A stretch of DNA of 64,000 bases from [Phormidium] sp. LEGE 05292 (GCF_015207735.1 NZ_JADEWG010000007.1:30558-94557), one strand, 5' to 3'; positions 36,669-45,411 are shown, counted from the first letter of the stretch. The notes: generated from the sequence alone by a model not told the origin. Program-made: numbers and translations.

Positions 36669-36717
36669 CAATCAATACTGGTGGTTAATGGCTACCATTA
36701 ACCACCAGTATTGATTG
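36669..36717. repeat. Perfect 23-bp inverted repeat with 3-nt loop
   Basis: CAATCAATACTGGTGGTTAA(TGG) at 36669-36691 is followed by CTA and then by its exact reverse complement at 36695-36717. It lies 11 bp after the MATE stop codon and 64 bp before the restriction-type gene. With no T-run it is not a standard terminator, though it would form a very stable hairpin in RNA. Confidence 0.92.
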
Positions 36718-36781
36718 AGGAATAGAGAGCAACTGTTATATTAAAACTTATATGTGAACTCATGAAGGGAATCAATTAAAA

Positions 36782-37669
36782 ATGAATAAGCTTCAAGAAG
36801 AACAATGGATTACTGATATTCGTGAATATTGCCGTAGCTTAAATATATCAACCAGTGATTTATACAAAATAGTAACTGACCTCAAAGTTGCTCCGATGAT
36901 TCGGGGCAAGGCATTTGAATTTTCAACCTACTCTAGACTCAAACAAATCCTGCCATCAGAAGAATGGACTGTCACTAAACCTATCATGAATGCACAAACT
37001 GGGATTCATGATATAGATATAAAAGTAAAACATAATTTGACAGGTAAAATCATATCAGTCGAGTGTAAATTAGCTGGCAAGGGAAGATTTCGAGTTGCTA
37101 AACAAACTCAACCAGGAATTGCTAGCAAGGGTGATTACTTGATAAGTGTTAAATGTATGCGTTCACGTACCACTAAAACTCCTGCGAAAGTCGAGTCAGC
37201 AGCAAGATTATTTGGTGTTAGCAAAGAAGCGTTTCTTGCCCACAGCGATCAATATCGTGCCTTGAGTTTTAATGTAGTTGCCACATCAATTGGCAATGCT
37301 TTTTACGAAACTATAGAAGATGATGATGGTAACTTGATGTATTGTTTTCAACCAACTGAAGATGGAAAGCGATTTATAAAGAAATTGCAACCGCCTTCAG
37401 GAAGTGAAGCGGTATTACAAGAGTTTGTTTATAATAAAATTTATCTTGCTAGTTCATTAGATCTTGCTGTATCAGATGAAAGTGGAGTAGTTTGTGGTAA
37501 ACGTGATTGCTCAGACAAGTACAATTGTGGATTTATTCCCAACTACCCAGTTATTAATTTTGGAAACATTGAAGCTCTACCAGATAATATTATTCCTTCT
37601 CCTAAAAATCGTTGGGTAGAAATAGAAAAATCTCTAGCTTTTTTTGAAGCAATATTAGAGAGAATTTAG
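36782..37669 (+). CDS. Probable Type II restriction endonuclease (PD-(D/E)XK)
   Basis: A 295-residue protein. RGKAFEFSTYSRLKQIL (~41-57) precedes a PD-(D/E)XK-like core: GIHDIDIKV with Asp77/Asp79, then ISVECKLAGKGRF with Glu94-x-Lys96, the spacing expected of nuclease active sites. Four Cys/His near the end (CGKRDCSDKYNCGF, ~237-250) may bind metal. The gene faces a D12-class adenine methyltransferase gene, and the two 3' ends overlap by 4 bp, as in a convergent restriction-modification pair. The recognition sequence cannot be read. The call rests mainly on the motif and the partner gene; it could be a different methylation-linked nuclease. Confidence 0.75.
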   Translation: MNKLQEEQWITDIREYCRSLNISTSDLYKIVTDLKVAPMIRGKAFEFSTYSRLKQILPSEEWTVTKPIMNAQTGIHDIDIKVKHNLTGKIISVECKLAGKGRFRVAKQTQPGIASKGDYLISVKCMRSRTTKTPAKVESAARLFGVSKEAFLAHSDQYRALSFNVVATSIGNAFYETIEDDDGNLMYCFQPTEDGKRFIKKLQPPSGSEAVLQEFVYNKIYLASSLDLAVSDESGVVCGKRDCSDKYNCGFIPNYPVINFGNIEALPDNIIPSPKNRWVEIEKSLAFFEAILERI

Positions 37670-38547
37670 AATAACAACGCTAAATCTAATTGTATAGATT
37701 CTTGAGGTACTAAAGCGCATGAATCATAATTCAAAATAAAAACCTCTTTACCCTTATAACGTTCACCCTTGAAATTCTGTGCTTTTTTCTGACCATTTTT
37801 CTGATCGTCGGTTCTATTTATTGTGTAATTCCACTCTTTATCGTGCATTTCCGCCGCCCATTCATACAACTCTCTCACTTCCGGGCTATTATCATAAGTG
37901 ATGAGAAACTTAATTCTATCCTTGTGTCCTTTCAGCATCTCACATAGTCTATAGTGATCGTTTCGGGAAAAAGAATGAGTGTAGAATTTATCTTGGTCAG
38001 CATTGAAATAAGGAGGGTCGATAAACAAAAAAGCTTCATCTGGAGCAGTTTTAATAACTTGTTCAAAATCCCAACAAGTAATTTCAACATTTTGTAATTT
38101 CTCGGAAGTTCTTCGGATATTTCTCGGCCAATTCTCTGGACGCATACTATACTTATCACCATATCCCCAATAGCAGTTTTGTGGCTTCATTATGCCTGAA
38201 TATGATGTACGATTAAGATAAAACCATCGCGCTGCTGCTTCCAATTTATTTTGTGGTGTAAACTCATTTTTATAGTAAGCGTGTCTTTCTTTTGTAGCTT
38301 GTTCTCCTTCCAGATATTTAATTAATTCTTCCGGTCGATCTCGAATTATTAAATAGGTGTTTATTAGTGCTTCATCAATATCATTAAGCCAGTTGTTTTC
38401 TACCTTTTCTTTGGCAAAGAATATAGAACCACCTCCCGCAAAAGGCTCTATGTAATAGGAATGAGCAGGAATATGTTCAAGGATAAGATTACGAGCATAA
38501 AATTTTCCACCAGCATAACGGAATGGTGAATTGATAGACTTACTCAT
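37666..38547 (-). CDS. DNA adenine methyltransferase, D12 class (Dam-like)
   Basis: A 293-residue N6-adenine methyltransferase. The SAM site SPFRYAGGKFYARN (residues 9-15 FRYAGGK) and YYIEPFAGGGSIFFA open the protein, NWLNDIDEALINTY is motif II, and FLFIDPPYFN (DPPY at 177-180) is the catalytic motif; the order is the alpha group. It would protect sites from the convergent nuclease gene, with which it overlaps by 4 bp at the 3' ends. Dam relatives often modify GATC, a sequence contained in the frequent GCGATCGC octamer, but the specificity is not shown by the sequence. The promoter should lie in the 89-bp gap shared with the acetyltransferase gene. Confidence 0.93.
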   Translation of the reverse strand: MSKSINSPFRYAGGKFYARNLILEHIPAHSYYIEPFAGGGSIFFAKEKVENNWLNDIDEALINTYLIIRDRPEELIKYLEGEQATKERHAYYKNEFTPQNKLEAAARWFYLNRTSYSGIMKPQNCYWGYGDKYSMRPENWPRNIRRTSEKLQNVEITCWDFEQVIKTAPDEAFLFIDPPYFNADQDKFYTHSFSRNDHYRLCEMLKGHKDRIKFLITYDNSPEVRELYEWAAEMHDKEWNYTINRTDDQKNGQKKAQNFKGERYKGKEVFILNYDSCALVPQESIQLDLALLF

Positions 38548-38636
38548 AGTTATCGAATCCTTATAAATTAAAAACTGTAAATGCTAACTATAGTATACCC
38601 AGGATATAGTGTCAACCTACAAAAGGAGCAATATTC

Positions 38637-39056
38637 ATGTCAATTCAATTAGCAGAAACAGATGAGCAAATTCTTAATTGTTTTTCTACAATGTTTCAAT
38701 TGCGTCCACATCTTCAGAGGGATGAGTTTGTCGATCGCATCCACCAACAAATGAATTCAGGTTATCAGTTAGCATTTGTAGAAACAGAAAATCGAGTAGT
38801 AGCTGTAGCAGGATTTCGGCTTTCTGAATGTTTAGCTAAAGGGAAATTTTTGTATATTGATGATTTAGTTGTGGATGAATTGGTGCGATCGCAATCTTAC
38901 GGTGAAAAATTGTTTCAATGGTTAATGGAATATGCAACACAACATGATTGTCAACAGTTAGAACTTGATTCTGGAGTGCAAAGATTTGATGCTCACAGGT
39001 TTTATTTTCGTCAACGTATGAGCATCACCAGTTATCATTTTTCCCGGAAATTATAG
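38637..39056 (+). CDS. GNAT-family N-acetyltransferase
   Basis: A 139-residue single-domain protein with the GNAT fold: YQLAFVETENRVVAVAGFRLSE (beta strands), FLYIDDLVVDELVRSQSYGEKLFQWLMEYA, where RSQSYGEKL is the acetyl-CoA pyrophosphate loop (usual form Q/R-x-x-G-x-G/A), and LELDSGVQRFDAHRFYFRQ near the end. An AGGAG lies 10 nt before the ATG. GNAT proteins acetylate amines on small molecules, peptides or proteins; the substrate is not known. It is divergent from the adenine methyltransferase gene, with only 89 bp between the two starts. Confidence 0.9.
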   Translation: MSIQLAETDEQILNCFSTMFQLRPHLQRDEFVDRIHQQMNSGYQLAFVETENRVVAVAGFRLSECLAKGKFLYIDDLVVDELVRSQSYGEKLFQWLMEYATQHDCQQLELDSGVQRFDAHRFYFRQRMSITSYHFSRKL

Positions 39057-39169
39057 CAAGTCTAATACATCTGTGTACCCTACGGGAAGGCTACGCCTAC
39101 ATCTGTGTTTATCTGTGGATATCTGTGGTAAAAAAATCAGATTTCTGACTTTTACGAGAAGCCTAAGAA

Positions 39170-41098
39170 TTATCCTCTCAGTAATCGTAGTCCACTTAAT
39201 GTTACCAAAACTGTGGAACCTTCATGTCCAATTACGCCTATGGGTAAAGTGATGTTTCCGGCGAAATTAGCTATTAGTAACAGGACAATGAAACTTAAAG
39301 CAAAGATGATGTTTTGTTTGACAATTGTTTGCGATCGCCTTCCTAATTCTACCGCAGTGGCAATCTTTTCTAAGCGATCGGTCATTAATACAATATCAGC
39401 GGTTTCTAGCGCCACATCGCTACCTACCGCACCCATCGCAATTCCTACTGTTGCTTGAGCTAAAGCAGGTGCATCGTTAATCCCATCACCGACCATTGCT
39501 ACAACACCATATTGCTTTTGTAGTTGACGGATTAAATGCAGTTTATCTTCGGGTAATAACTCAGCTTTGACTTCCGAAATACCGACAGCTTGAGCGACAC
39601 TTTCAGCAGTTTCTTTATTGTCACCAGTGAGCATAATTAAATGTTCGATGCCGAGTTTTTTCAAAGATGCGATCGCACTAACAGCATTCGCCCTCACTCG
39701 ATCTGCAATGACAATTAATCCTACAACTTGACGATCGCAAACTACCCAAACCACAGTTTTTCCTGTTTGTTGAAAATCCCTCGCTTGCTGAAGTAACTCA
39801 TGATTAAAATCAGGAATTAAAGACTGGATAAAATTGAAATGACCAACTACAATTGACTGAGAATTTAATTTTCCTGCGATACCTTGTCCGGGATGTGCTT
39901 GAACTTCGGTGATAGTTGGAATCGTCATTTTTTCAGCAGCAAAACGACAAATTGCTTGTCCGATTGGGTGTTCAGAATAAGACTCTAACGCCGCCGCTAC
40001 TTGCAAAACTTCCGTTTCTGATTTTCCTGAAACAGCAATAATTTTGTAAACTTCTGGTTGTCCAGTGGTGAGAGTTCCGGTTTTGTCGAAAGCGATCGCC
40101 TTTACCCGTCCAATTAACTCTAACTGCGCTCCATTTTTAAACAAAATACCCTGTCTTGCGCCATTAGAAATTCCCGAAAGTAAAGTTGGCATAATCGCCG
40201 CCATTAACGCACAAGGAGAAGCAACAACTAAAAAAATTAATGCTCGATAAATAGTAGTTTCCCAATTCCAATCTCCCAAAAATGGTGGTAAAACTGCCAG
40301 CAAAATACCTACAACAACCACAACTTTTGCATATCCCCGCTCAATTTTTTCGATAAATTGTTGCGAAAGAGGTGTTTCCGTTTGTGCTTGTTCTACTAAA
40401 CGAATCACTCTTTGAATTAAACTACTTTCAGGCGGTTGTTCTAAGCGCAATTTTAACGCGCCATTACCGTTCAAAGTTCCCGCAAAAACCTCATCGCCAA
40501 TAGTTTTGTCTACCGGAATAGATTCACCAGTAATTGCAGCTTGATTAATTGTGCTGTAACCTTCGATAATTACCGCATCAACCGGAATTAATTCTCCTGG
40601 TTTAACTAAGATTCGATCGCCAATTTCTAATTTAGCGATCGCCACCTCCACTTCCCCACCTTTTTGTAATACCCTAGCAGTATCAGTAGTTAAACTCATC
40701 AAACTACGAATACTGCGTTCCGTTCGCCGCATAGCATAACTTTCTAGCGCCCCACTAATCGCAAAAATGAGAATCAAAATCGCCCCATCAATTATTAAAT
40801 GATATTCTCTTTGCCACAATCCCAAACCAGCTGCACCCACAGCTGCCACAATCATTAAAAGGTCTACATCTAATTCCTTTTCCTCGAACAAAGTAGTCAA
40901 ACCTTCACGGGCACTTTCGTAACCTCCAATCACATAAGCAGCAGGTAAAATCAAAAGTGCCAATCCTACCCAATTAAAATGTAACGCTAACCAACCAAAG
41001 CTAACTAGGATTGCACATAAAATAGCTGCCATTGCATCAGGATTTTCCCGACTCCATGACAAAAAACGAGATTGTGGCAAATTAAGAGAGTTAAGCAT
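39170..41098 (-). CDS. coaT: Cobalt-exporting P1B-4-type ATPase
   Basis: A 642-residue P-type ATPase without an N-terminal metal-binding domain. It shows TGES near the actuator domain, SPC in the transport helix (VASPCALMAAIMP, ~residue 292), the phosphorylation site DKTGTLTTG (~337), a HP locus (SEHPIG), GDGINDAP, and HEGST in the last helix. SPC with HEG-(S/G)-T defines the P1B-4 subgroup, which exports Co2+ (in some bacteria Fe2+). The divergent neighbour is a CoaR-type regulator, as with coaT of Synechocystis, which fits Co2+ efflux. The start lies 34 bp downstream of a MerR-type operator at 41132-41155. The protein is an inner-membrane pump. Confidence 0.93.
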   Translation of the reverse strand: MLNSLNLPQSRFLSWSRENPDAMAAILCAILVSFGWLALHFNWVGLALLILPAAYVIGGYESAREGLTTLFEEKELDVDLLMIVAAVGAAGLGLWQREYHLIIDGAILILIFAISGALESYAMRRTERSIRSLMSLTTDTARVLQKGGEVEVAIAKLEIGDRILVKPGELIPVDAVIIEGYSTINQAAITGESIPVDKTIGDEVFAGTLNGNGALKLRLEQPPESSLIQRVIRLVEQAQTETPLSQQFIEKIERGYAKVVVVVGILLAVLPPFLGDWNWETTIYRALIFLVVASPCALMAAIMPTLLSGISNGARQGILFKNGAQLELIGRVKAIAFDKTGTLTTGQPEVYKIIAVSGKSETEVLQVAAALESYSEHPIGQAICRFAAEKMTIPTITEVQAHPGQGIAGKLNSQSIVVGHFNFIQSLIPDFNHELLQQARDFQQTGKTVVWVVCDRQVVGLIVIADRVRANAVSAIASLKKLGIEHLIMLTGDNKETAESVAQAVGISEVKAELLPEDKLHLIRQLQKQYGVVAMVGDGINDAPALAQATVGIAMGAVGSDVALETADIVLMTDRLEKIATAVELGRRSQTIVKQNIIFALSFIVLLLIANFAGNITLPIGVIGHEGSTVLVTLSGLRLLRG

Positions 41099-41131
41099 AA
41101 AAACATCTAAAGCAACTCTCTTACCTTAAAC

Positions 41132-41155
41132 CTTGACATTAATGTTAAAGTCAAG
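41132..41155 (-). promoter_or_regulatory. MerR-type operator/promoter of coaT
   Basis: Read on the minus strand: CTTGACTTTAAC followed by ATTAATGTCAAG, an inverted repeat matching at 10 of 12 positions. It contains a TTGACT -35 box, and 19-20 bp further a TTAAGG/TAAGGT -10 candidate, the long spacer typical of MerR-family promoters. It lies 34 bp upstream of the coaT start and inside the coaT-coaR gap. By analogy CoaR would bind here and, with cobalt, twist the promoter to switch coaT on. Confidence 0.8.
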
Positions 41156-41373
41156 CCACTCTTACAACTTTCTTCTTCTCTGTGCCCGCTGCGCCGCTGC
41201 GGTTTTAATCAGTTCGCGTAGCGTGCGCGTAGCGCGTAAGACACGATAGCGCAGCAAAACGCAACCGCGTTTTAGGAAACGAAGAAAGATAAGAAGAAGG
41301 AATATTTGTAGAGTACGTTAGTAACGCACTTTCCGCTCTCCTCTTCTTCTCTGCCTCTGGAGCAACCAGAATT

Positions 41374-42549
41374 ATGATTAAAAAACTAGAAAAGCAAAAT
41401 AATTTCCCAATCCCCAGTCCCCACAATCTTACAATCCACGAACTCACCAGATTAGTTGGCGATGATGTAACACCGCGAATGGTGCGACATTATCATCAAT
41501 TAGGGTTAATGCCGCAACCTGTACGATCGCCCAGCAATTATCGTTTATATTCAGAACAAGATGTCCAAAGACTCAAAAGAATTGTGGCATTAAAACGCCA
41601 AGGTTTTCAATTATCTCACATTCACAAACTATTAGAAGTAGAACCAGAATCCGAACGAGAAACTTTGATGACGCTGTTACAGCAACAATACCGCACTGTG
41701 ATGCAGCAAATTGCTCAACTGCGACAAACAGCGACAGCATTAGAAGGTTTATTAGGAAGAGATCAACATTGTCAAATAGTCCAATCAGAAGCTTTATCGC
41801 AACTCAAACAATTAGAAGTAGAAGCGCAAGTTGAGTTAGGCGGATTAGAATTACTGTGGAATAATTTAGATGCTCAAGTTCACGCTCATCCCGAAGCTTT
41901 TCAGGAATCACTACAAAGATTATTACCGGATTTGAGCGATCGATCTGAAATTGAAATCGATTTACTTTCCCAACTAATATTAGCTTGCGGAGATGTTAGC
42001 TTAGTTCCCTTTGTGCATTTAAGTAAGTCACCGGAACAAAACGCCATTGCAGCAGCGCGTCAAGCTTTAAAATCTGGTTGTGCGATCGTTGCTGATACAA
42101 CAATGGTAGCAACATCTTTAGATCAGACAAGATTAGCTCATTTAGGTTGTACCTTAGAAACACTAATCGAAAATCCCCACATTCACAACGCCACCGAAGT
42201 TGAAGAAGAATTTTGGCGCAATCATCCCTTACAAGAAAAAGTAAATCAATTACCCAAAGGTTGTATTGTTGTAATTGGTTACGCGCCTTCCATGTTATTA
42301 GCAGTTTGTGAAGCAGTAAAAACAAGCGCAATACAACCAGCTTTAATTATTGGAATGCCGATCGGATTTAGTCATGCACCAGCTGCCAAACGTCAACTGA
42401 TGAAATCTGCTGTTCCTCATATCACAATAAAAGGAACAATTGGCGGCGGTTTGCTTGCTGCAACAACACTTAATAGTTTAGTTGCTTCGTTACTTTCAAA
42501 ACCTGACTGTCATTGTTATTTGAAAAGGGCGAAGTTCGAGATCAAATAA
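41374..42549 (+). CDS. coaR: CoaR: MerR regulator fused to a precorrin isomerase-like domain
   Basis: A 391-residue regulator. Residues ~19-90 are a MerR winged helix (LTIHELTRLVG, RMVRHYHQLGLMPQP, NYRLYSEQDVQRLKRI). A dimerisation coiled coil follows (~95-150). Residues ~170-370 resemble precorrin-8X methylmutase (CobH): DTTMVATSLDQ, IGYAPSMLLAVCEAV, IIGMPIGFSHAPAAKRQL, GTIGGGLLAATTLNSL. The C-terminus has Cys379-His380-Cys381, the Cys-His-Cys motif known for cobalt sensing in CoaR. It is expected to activate coaT when Co2+ is high, with the corrin-binding domain linking cobalt efflux to cobalamin synthesis. It is divergent from coaT. The first ~18 residues are partly encoded by heptamer-repeat-like DNA (CCAATCCCCAGTCCCCACA) and lie outside the domain. 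Confidence 0.94.
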   Translation: MIKKLEKQNNFPIPSPHNLTIHELTRLVGDDVTPRMVRHYHQLGLMPQPVRSPSNYRLYSEQDVQRLKRIVALKRQGFQLSHIHKLLEVEPESERETLMTLLQQQYRTVMQQIAQLRQTATALEGLLGRDQHCQIVQSEALSQLKQLEVEAQVELGGLELLWNNLDAQVHAHPEAFQESLQRLLPDLSDRSEIEIDLLSQLILACGDVSLVPFVHLSKSPEQNAIAAARQALKSGCAIVADTTMVATSLDQTRLAHLGCTLETLIENPHIHNATEVEEEFWRNHPLQEKVNQLPKGCIVVIGYAPSMLLAVCEAVKTSAIQPALIIGMPIGFSHAPAAKRQLMKSAVPHITIKGTIGGGLLAATTLNSLVASLLSKPDCHCYLKRAKFEIK

Positions 42550-42879
42550 AAGAAAAAACCACTCGTTATTTTGAGTTGTTTTTGAATTTTGAGTTTGGTA
42601 GTTACAGCCATTAAGTTATTAACACCTGAGTCTATTGGCTTTTAGCTAGACAAATGACTAATATTGAGGAGAATTAGCTAAATTTTTGGCAACTGTATTT
42701 CCCCCCAAAACTAGTTGCCTACAGCACCAGGTTCCTTTTCAGTTAACAATTCTCTCTTAGCAGAAACAAACTCTTGTTTAGATCTCAAGTACGGATTGAA
42801 CGCAGCGAAGTTTCAGAGGGCGGTTAAAAGCAGTTAAAAAAAGTCTCTCTCACAATACAAAGAAGATTGCAATCCGCTC
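42550..42879. other. Convergent spacer, nothing recognised
   Basis: A 330-bp gap between the 3' ends of coaR and sbcD. It is AT-rich. I found no open frame with a ribosome-binding site, no long inverted repeat and no known repeat family. Terminators for both genes are expected but not evident. Confidence 0.5.
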
Positions 42880-44154
42880 TCATAACAATCGCAATTGACC
42901 ATCTCCTTCTATTCCCGAAACTTCCCAATCTTCCTCATTTTCCCCTAACAATCTTTGCGCTGCTTCCATCATTTCCCCAGCAAGCTCTCGCAAATCTTCC
43001 CGATTATCTAAATAAGTTTTCAGTGCTTCTAAAGGAGTCATACTAGCACTAGAAGTCAGTTCTGGTAAACGAGGTTTTGCTAATTGACTGACTAATTCTG
43101 CTTGAATTGTGTAAGTATGAGCGTCAGTTAAAGCTTGGTGCAAAGATGCTGTATCAATTAAGTCTAATTGTTCCGATCGCAATTTGTAAATCAACCTAAC
43201 TACCGCATCTTTTATCTCTTTTTTCGCGATCGCCTTTATTATAGCCCCCTGCGGGTCATCAGCTTTCGACACATCGACTTCGATCGTACAAAAACACCGC
43301 ACAGGTAAAGGGCAAAACTCCCATTCAGTATTCCCCTTTTCCAAGTGAATCATCACATAACCTTTATCTTCCTTTTCCTCACTAAAATCTACCCGTTCAA
43401 TACTTCCCGGATAAACCACAGGAGGATCGTTAGATTTGTTTAAATTTTGGTGTTTATGAACGTGACCTAAAGCGACATAATCAAAACAAGACCGAGTTAA
43501 AAAAGATATCGGAATCGTAAAACCTTTGCCAACTGCTAATAACCTTTCTGCGCCTAAACTTGCGCGATCGGCCATTAAATGCGCTAACATAATTGTCGGT
43601 AAATTAGCATCTAAACGTCTAATTTCTCCTTCTAACGCAGGTTCTAATTTTTTAATCAATAACTCGTTAACTTCAGCTAAACTTAACCCTTCTGTTTCCG
43701 GTCGAGTTAACAAAGTCGATCGAGTAATCCAAGGTAAAGTAACAACTTGCACCGCACCATTAGCAGTTTGAATACAGTGAGTTTTAATCGAATCGCCAAC
43801 AATAAACCCAGGTACTCCCAATGTGCGATAAATACCTAAGCTTGCGCCTCCCTGTCCTTGGGAATGTTGGTCATGATTTCCCACTAACAAAACCGTAGGA
43901 ATTTGAGCATCAACTAAACGGCGAAACTGACTAGCAAAAGCTTCTTTTACATAAGGTGGCGGCGTAGCATCAGGAAAAGCATCACCACCAAATAATACTA
44001 AATCAACGGGTTCTGCGATCGCTCTATCAATACATTTTCCCAATGTACTAACAAAATCTTCTAACCTTGTATTCAAACCCGTGACTGGATTAACTTTCCC
44101 ATGAGAAAACCCGCTTCCCATGTGAATATCAGATAAGTGCAGAACTTTAATCAT
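42880..44154 (-). CDS. sbcD: DNA repair exonuclease SbcD/Mre11-like
   Basis: A protein of about 424 residues with a calcineurin-like metallophosphoesterase domain. The five phosphoesterase motifs are in order: SDIHMGSG, LVLFGGDAFPD, LLVGNHDQH, MLAHLMAD and ALGHVHKHQ. The C-terminal ~130 residues form the capping domain region and end in an acidic tail. SbcD with SbcC forms a Mn2+-dependent nuclease that opens DNA hairpins and processes breaks; no sbcC gene lies beside it here. The start is placed at ATG 44154, with AGAAG about 8 nt upstream; a GTG at 44163 extends the frame by three codons. The gene is divergent from the DUF5996 gene. Confidence 0.9.
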   Translation of the reverse strand: MIKVLHLSDIHMGSGFSHGKVNPVTGLNTRLEDFVSTLGKCIDRAIAEPVDLVLFGGDAFPDATPPPYVKEAFASQFRRLVDAQIPTVLLVGNHDQHSQGQGGASLGIYRTLGVPGFIVGDSIKTHCIQTANGAVQVVTLPWITRSTLLTRPETEGLSLAEVNELLIKKLEPALEGEIRRLDANLPTIMLAHLMADRASLGAERLLAVGKGFTIPISFLTRSCFDYVALGHVHKHQNLNKSNDPPVVYPGSIERVDFSEEKEDKGYVMIHLEKGNTEWEFCPLPVRCFCTIEVDVSKADDPQGAIIKAIAKKEIKDAVVRLIYKLRSEQLDLIDTASLHQALTDAHTYTIQAELVSQLAKPRLPELTSSASMTPLEALKTYLDNREDLRELAGEMMEAAQRLLGENEEDWEVSGIEGDGQLRLL

Positions 44155-44208
44155 TTTTGTCACTTCTTATATCTAAAATATTATAAATATAAAGTATAGA
44201 TTGATCTC

Positions 44209-45150
44209 ATGGCTCTTCCCACGTCTAATTTAGACTCAGAAGTTTGGGTGTCCTTACCGATCGCAGATTGGCAAGATACAAATGAAACGCTACATCTGTG
44301 GACTCAAATTATTGGCAAGATTCGATTAGCACTCGCTCCGAAAATAAATCACTGGTGGCATTCCACTCTTTATGTCACCCCGCGTGGACTGACTACATCA
44401 ACCATTCCCTACAAAACTCGTACTTTTCAAATCACCTTTGATTTTCTCAATCATCAATTGGTGATAGAAACCAGCGATGGAATGAAAAAAACCATTGCGC
44501 TGATGCCCCGCTCGGTGGCTGATTTTTACCAAGCGGTGATGAGTACTCTTCTGGATGCGGGAATAGACTTGCACATCTGGACAATACCACAGGAAGTGAG
44601 CGATCCCATTCCCTTTGAGCAGGATACTCAGCACCAGACTTACGATCCCGACTATGCTCAACGGTTTTGGCGAATTCTCGTGCAGTGCGACCGCCTCCTA
44701 ACGATTTTCCGCGCTCGTTATGCAGGAAAGTGTAGCCCAGTTCATTTCTTTTGGGGCAGCTTTGATTTAGCAGTGACTCGCTTCTCTGGACGACGTGCGC
44801 CCCAGCATCCTGGGGGTGTGCCAGGGATGGCAGACTGGGTGACGCGAGAGGCTTACTCCCATGAGGTAAGCAGTTGCGGGTTTTGGTTTGGCAAAGGCGC
44901 AATCGAGCCATTATTCTACGCTTACGCCTATCCAGCCCCCGAAGGATTCTCAGATTACCTGGTGCAACCCCAGGAAGCCTTCTTTAGCCCAGAAATGCAA
45001 GAGTTCGTCTTGCCTTATGAGGCAGTAAGGCAGGCAAGCGATCCAGACACAATGGTACTGAATTTTTTGCAAAGCACTTACGAAGCAGCAGCGAATTTAG
45101 GGCATTGGGAACGGGTGGCGTTAGACTATAGCCCAGTGATGAAGAGTTAG
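44209..45150 (+). CDS. DUF5996 family protein
   Basis: A 313-residue protein matching the uncharacterised DUF5996 family: VSLPIADWQDTNETLHLWTQIIGKIRL, NHWWHSTLYVTPRGLTT, IPYKTRTFQITFDF and, in the second half, SPVHFFWGSFDLAVTRFSGR and GFWFGKG. Many Trp, Tyr and His residues suggest a ligand-binding beta-rich fold, but no catalytic motif or membrane segment is seen. Its codons are richer in G and C than those of its neighbours, so that long antisense frames open behind it, a hint of transfer. The start lies 54 bp from the divergent sbcD start. A repeat-rich spacer follows. Family certain, function unknown. Confidence 0.82.
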   Translation: MALPTSNLDSEVWVSLPIADWQDTNETLHLWTQIIGKIRLALAPKINHWWHSTLYVTPRGLTTSTIPYKTRTFQITFDFLNHQLVIETSDGMKKTIALMPRSVADFYQAVMSTLLDAGIDLHIWTIPQEVSDPIPFEQDTQHQTYDPDYAQRFWRILVQCDRLLTIFRARYAGKCSPVHFFWGSFDLAVTRFSGRRAPQHPGGVPGMADWVTREAYSHEVSSCGFWFGKGAIEPLFYAYAYPAPEGFSDYLVQPQEAFFSPEMQEFVLPYEAVRQASDPDTMVLNFLQSTYEAAANLGHWERVALDYSPVMKS

Positions 45151-45163
45151 ATTTTCTGTTCTG

Positions 45164-45411
45164 ATACCAAATCCGGGTTCGCTACCCGATTGGCGTATCT
45201 TCTTCCTCTTCTCTTTGCGCTCTTCGCGTCTTATACCAAATCCAGGTTAGTTACCCCCGTTATCTTCTCCTTCTTTCCTCTGTGTCCTCTGCGTCCTGGA
45301 GCGGTTTAATCATAAAGGGGGTTTTTAACGCGGATTTGGTATTACGTGCTACGCACACGCTACGCGAACGCGGTTCAAATAAAAAGGGGGTAATCAACCC
45401 GGATTTAGTAT
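45164..45411. mobile_element. Nested inverted-repeat element, MITE-like
   Basis: A 26-bp motif of the form ATACCAAATCC-GGTT-TACCCCC occurs four times: 45164-45187 and 45233-45258 in plus orientation, 45317-45342 and 45386-45411 in minus orientation. The outer pair (A with D) and inner pair (B with C) form nested inverted repeats. Between them lie TCTGTGTCCTCTGCGTCCT and ACGCACACGCTACGCGAACGCGG, both common cyanobacterial repeat words. No transposase frame is present. The block fills the gap between the DUF5996 gene and the 3' end of the large kinase gene. Confidence 0.7.

Noticed and set aside
38548..38636. Controller-protein box for the restriction pair (ACTATAGT palindrome near 38586)
   Set aside because: No controller protein gene is seen and the palindrome is short and AT-rich, so it is probably promoter sequence or chance.
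44447..44911. 154-codon antisense frame in the DUF5996 gene
   Set aside because: A by-product of GC-richer codons; the plus-strand frame matches a known family along its length.
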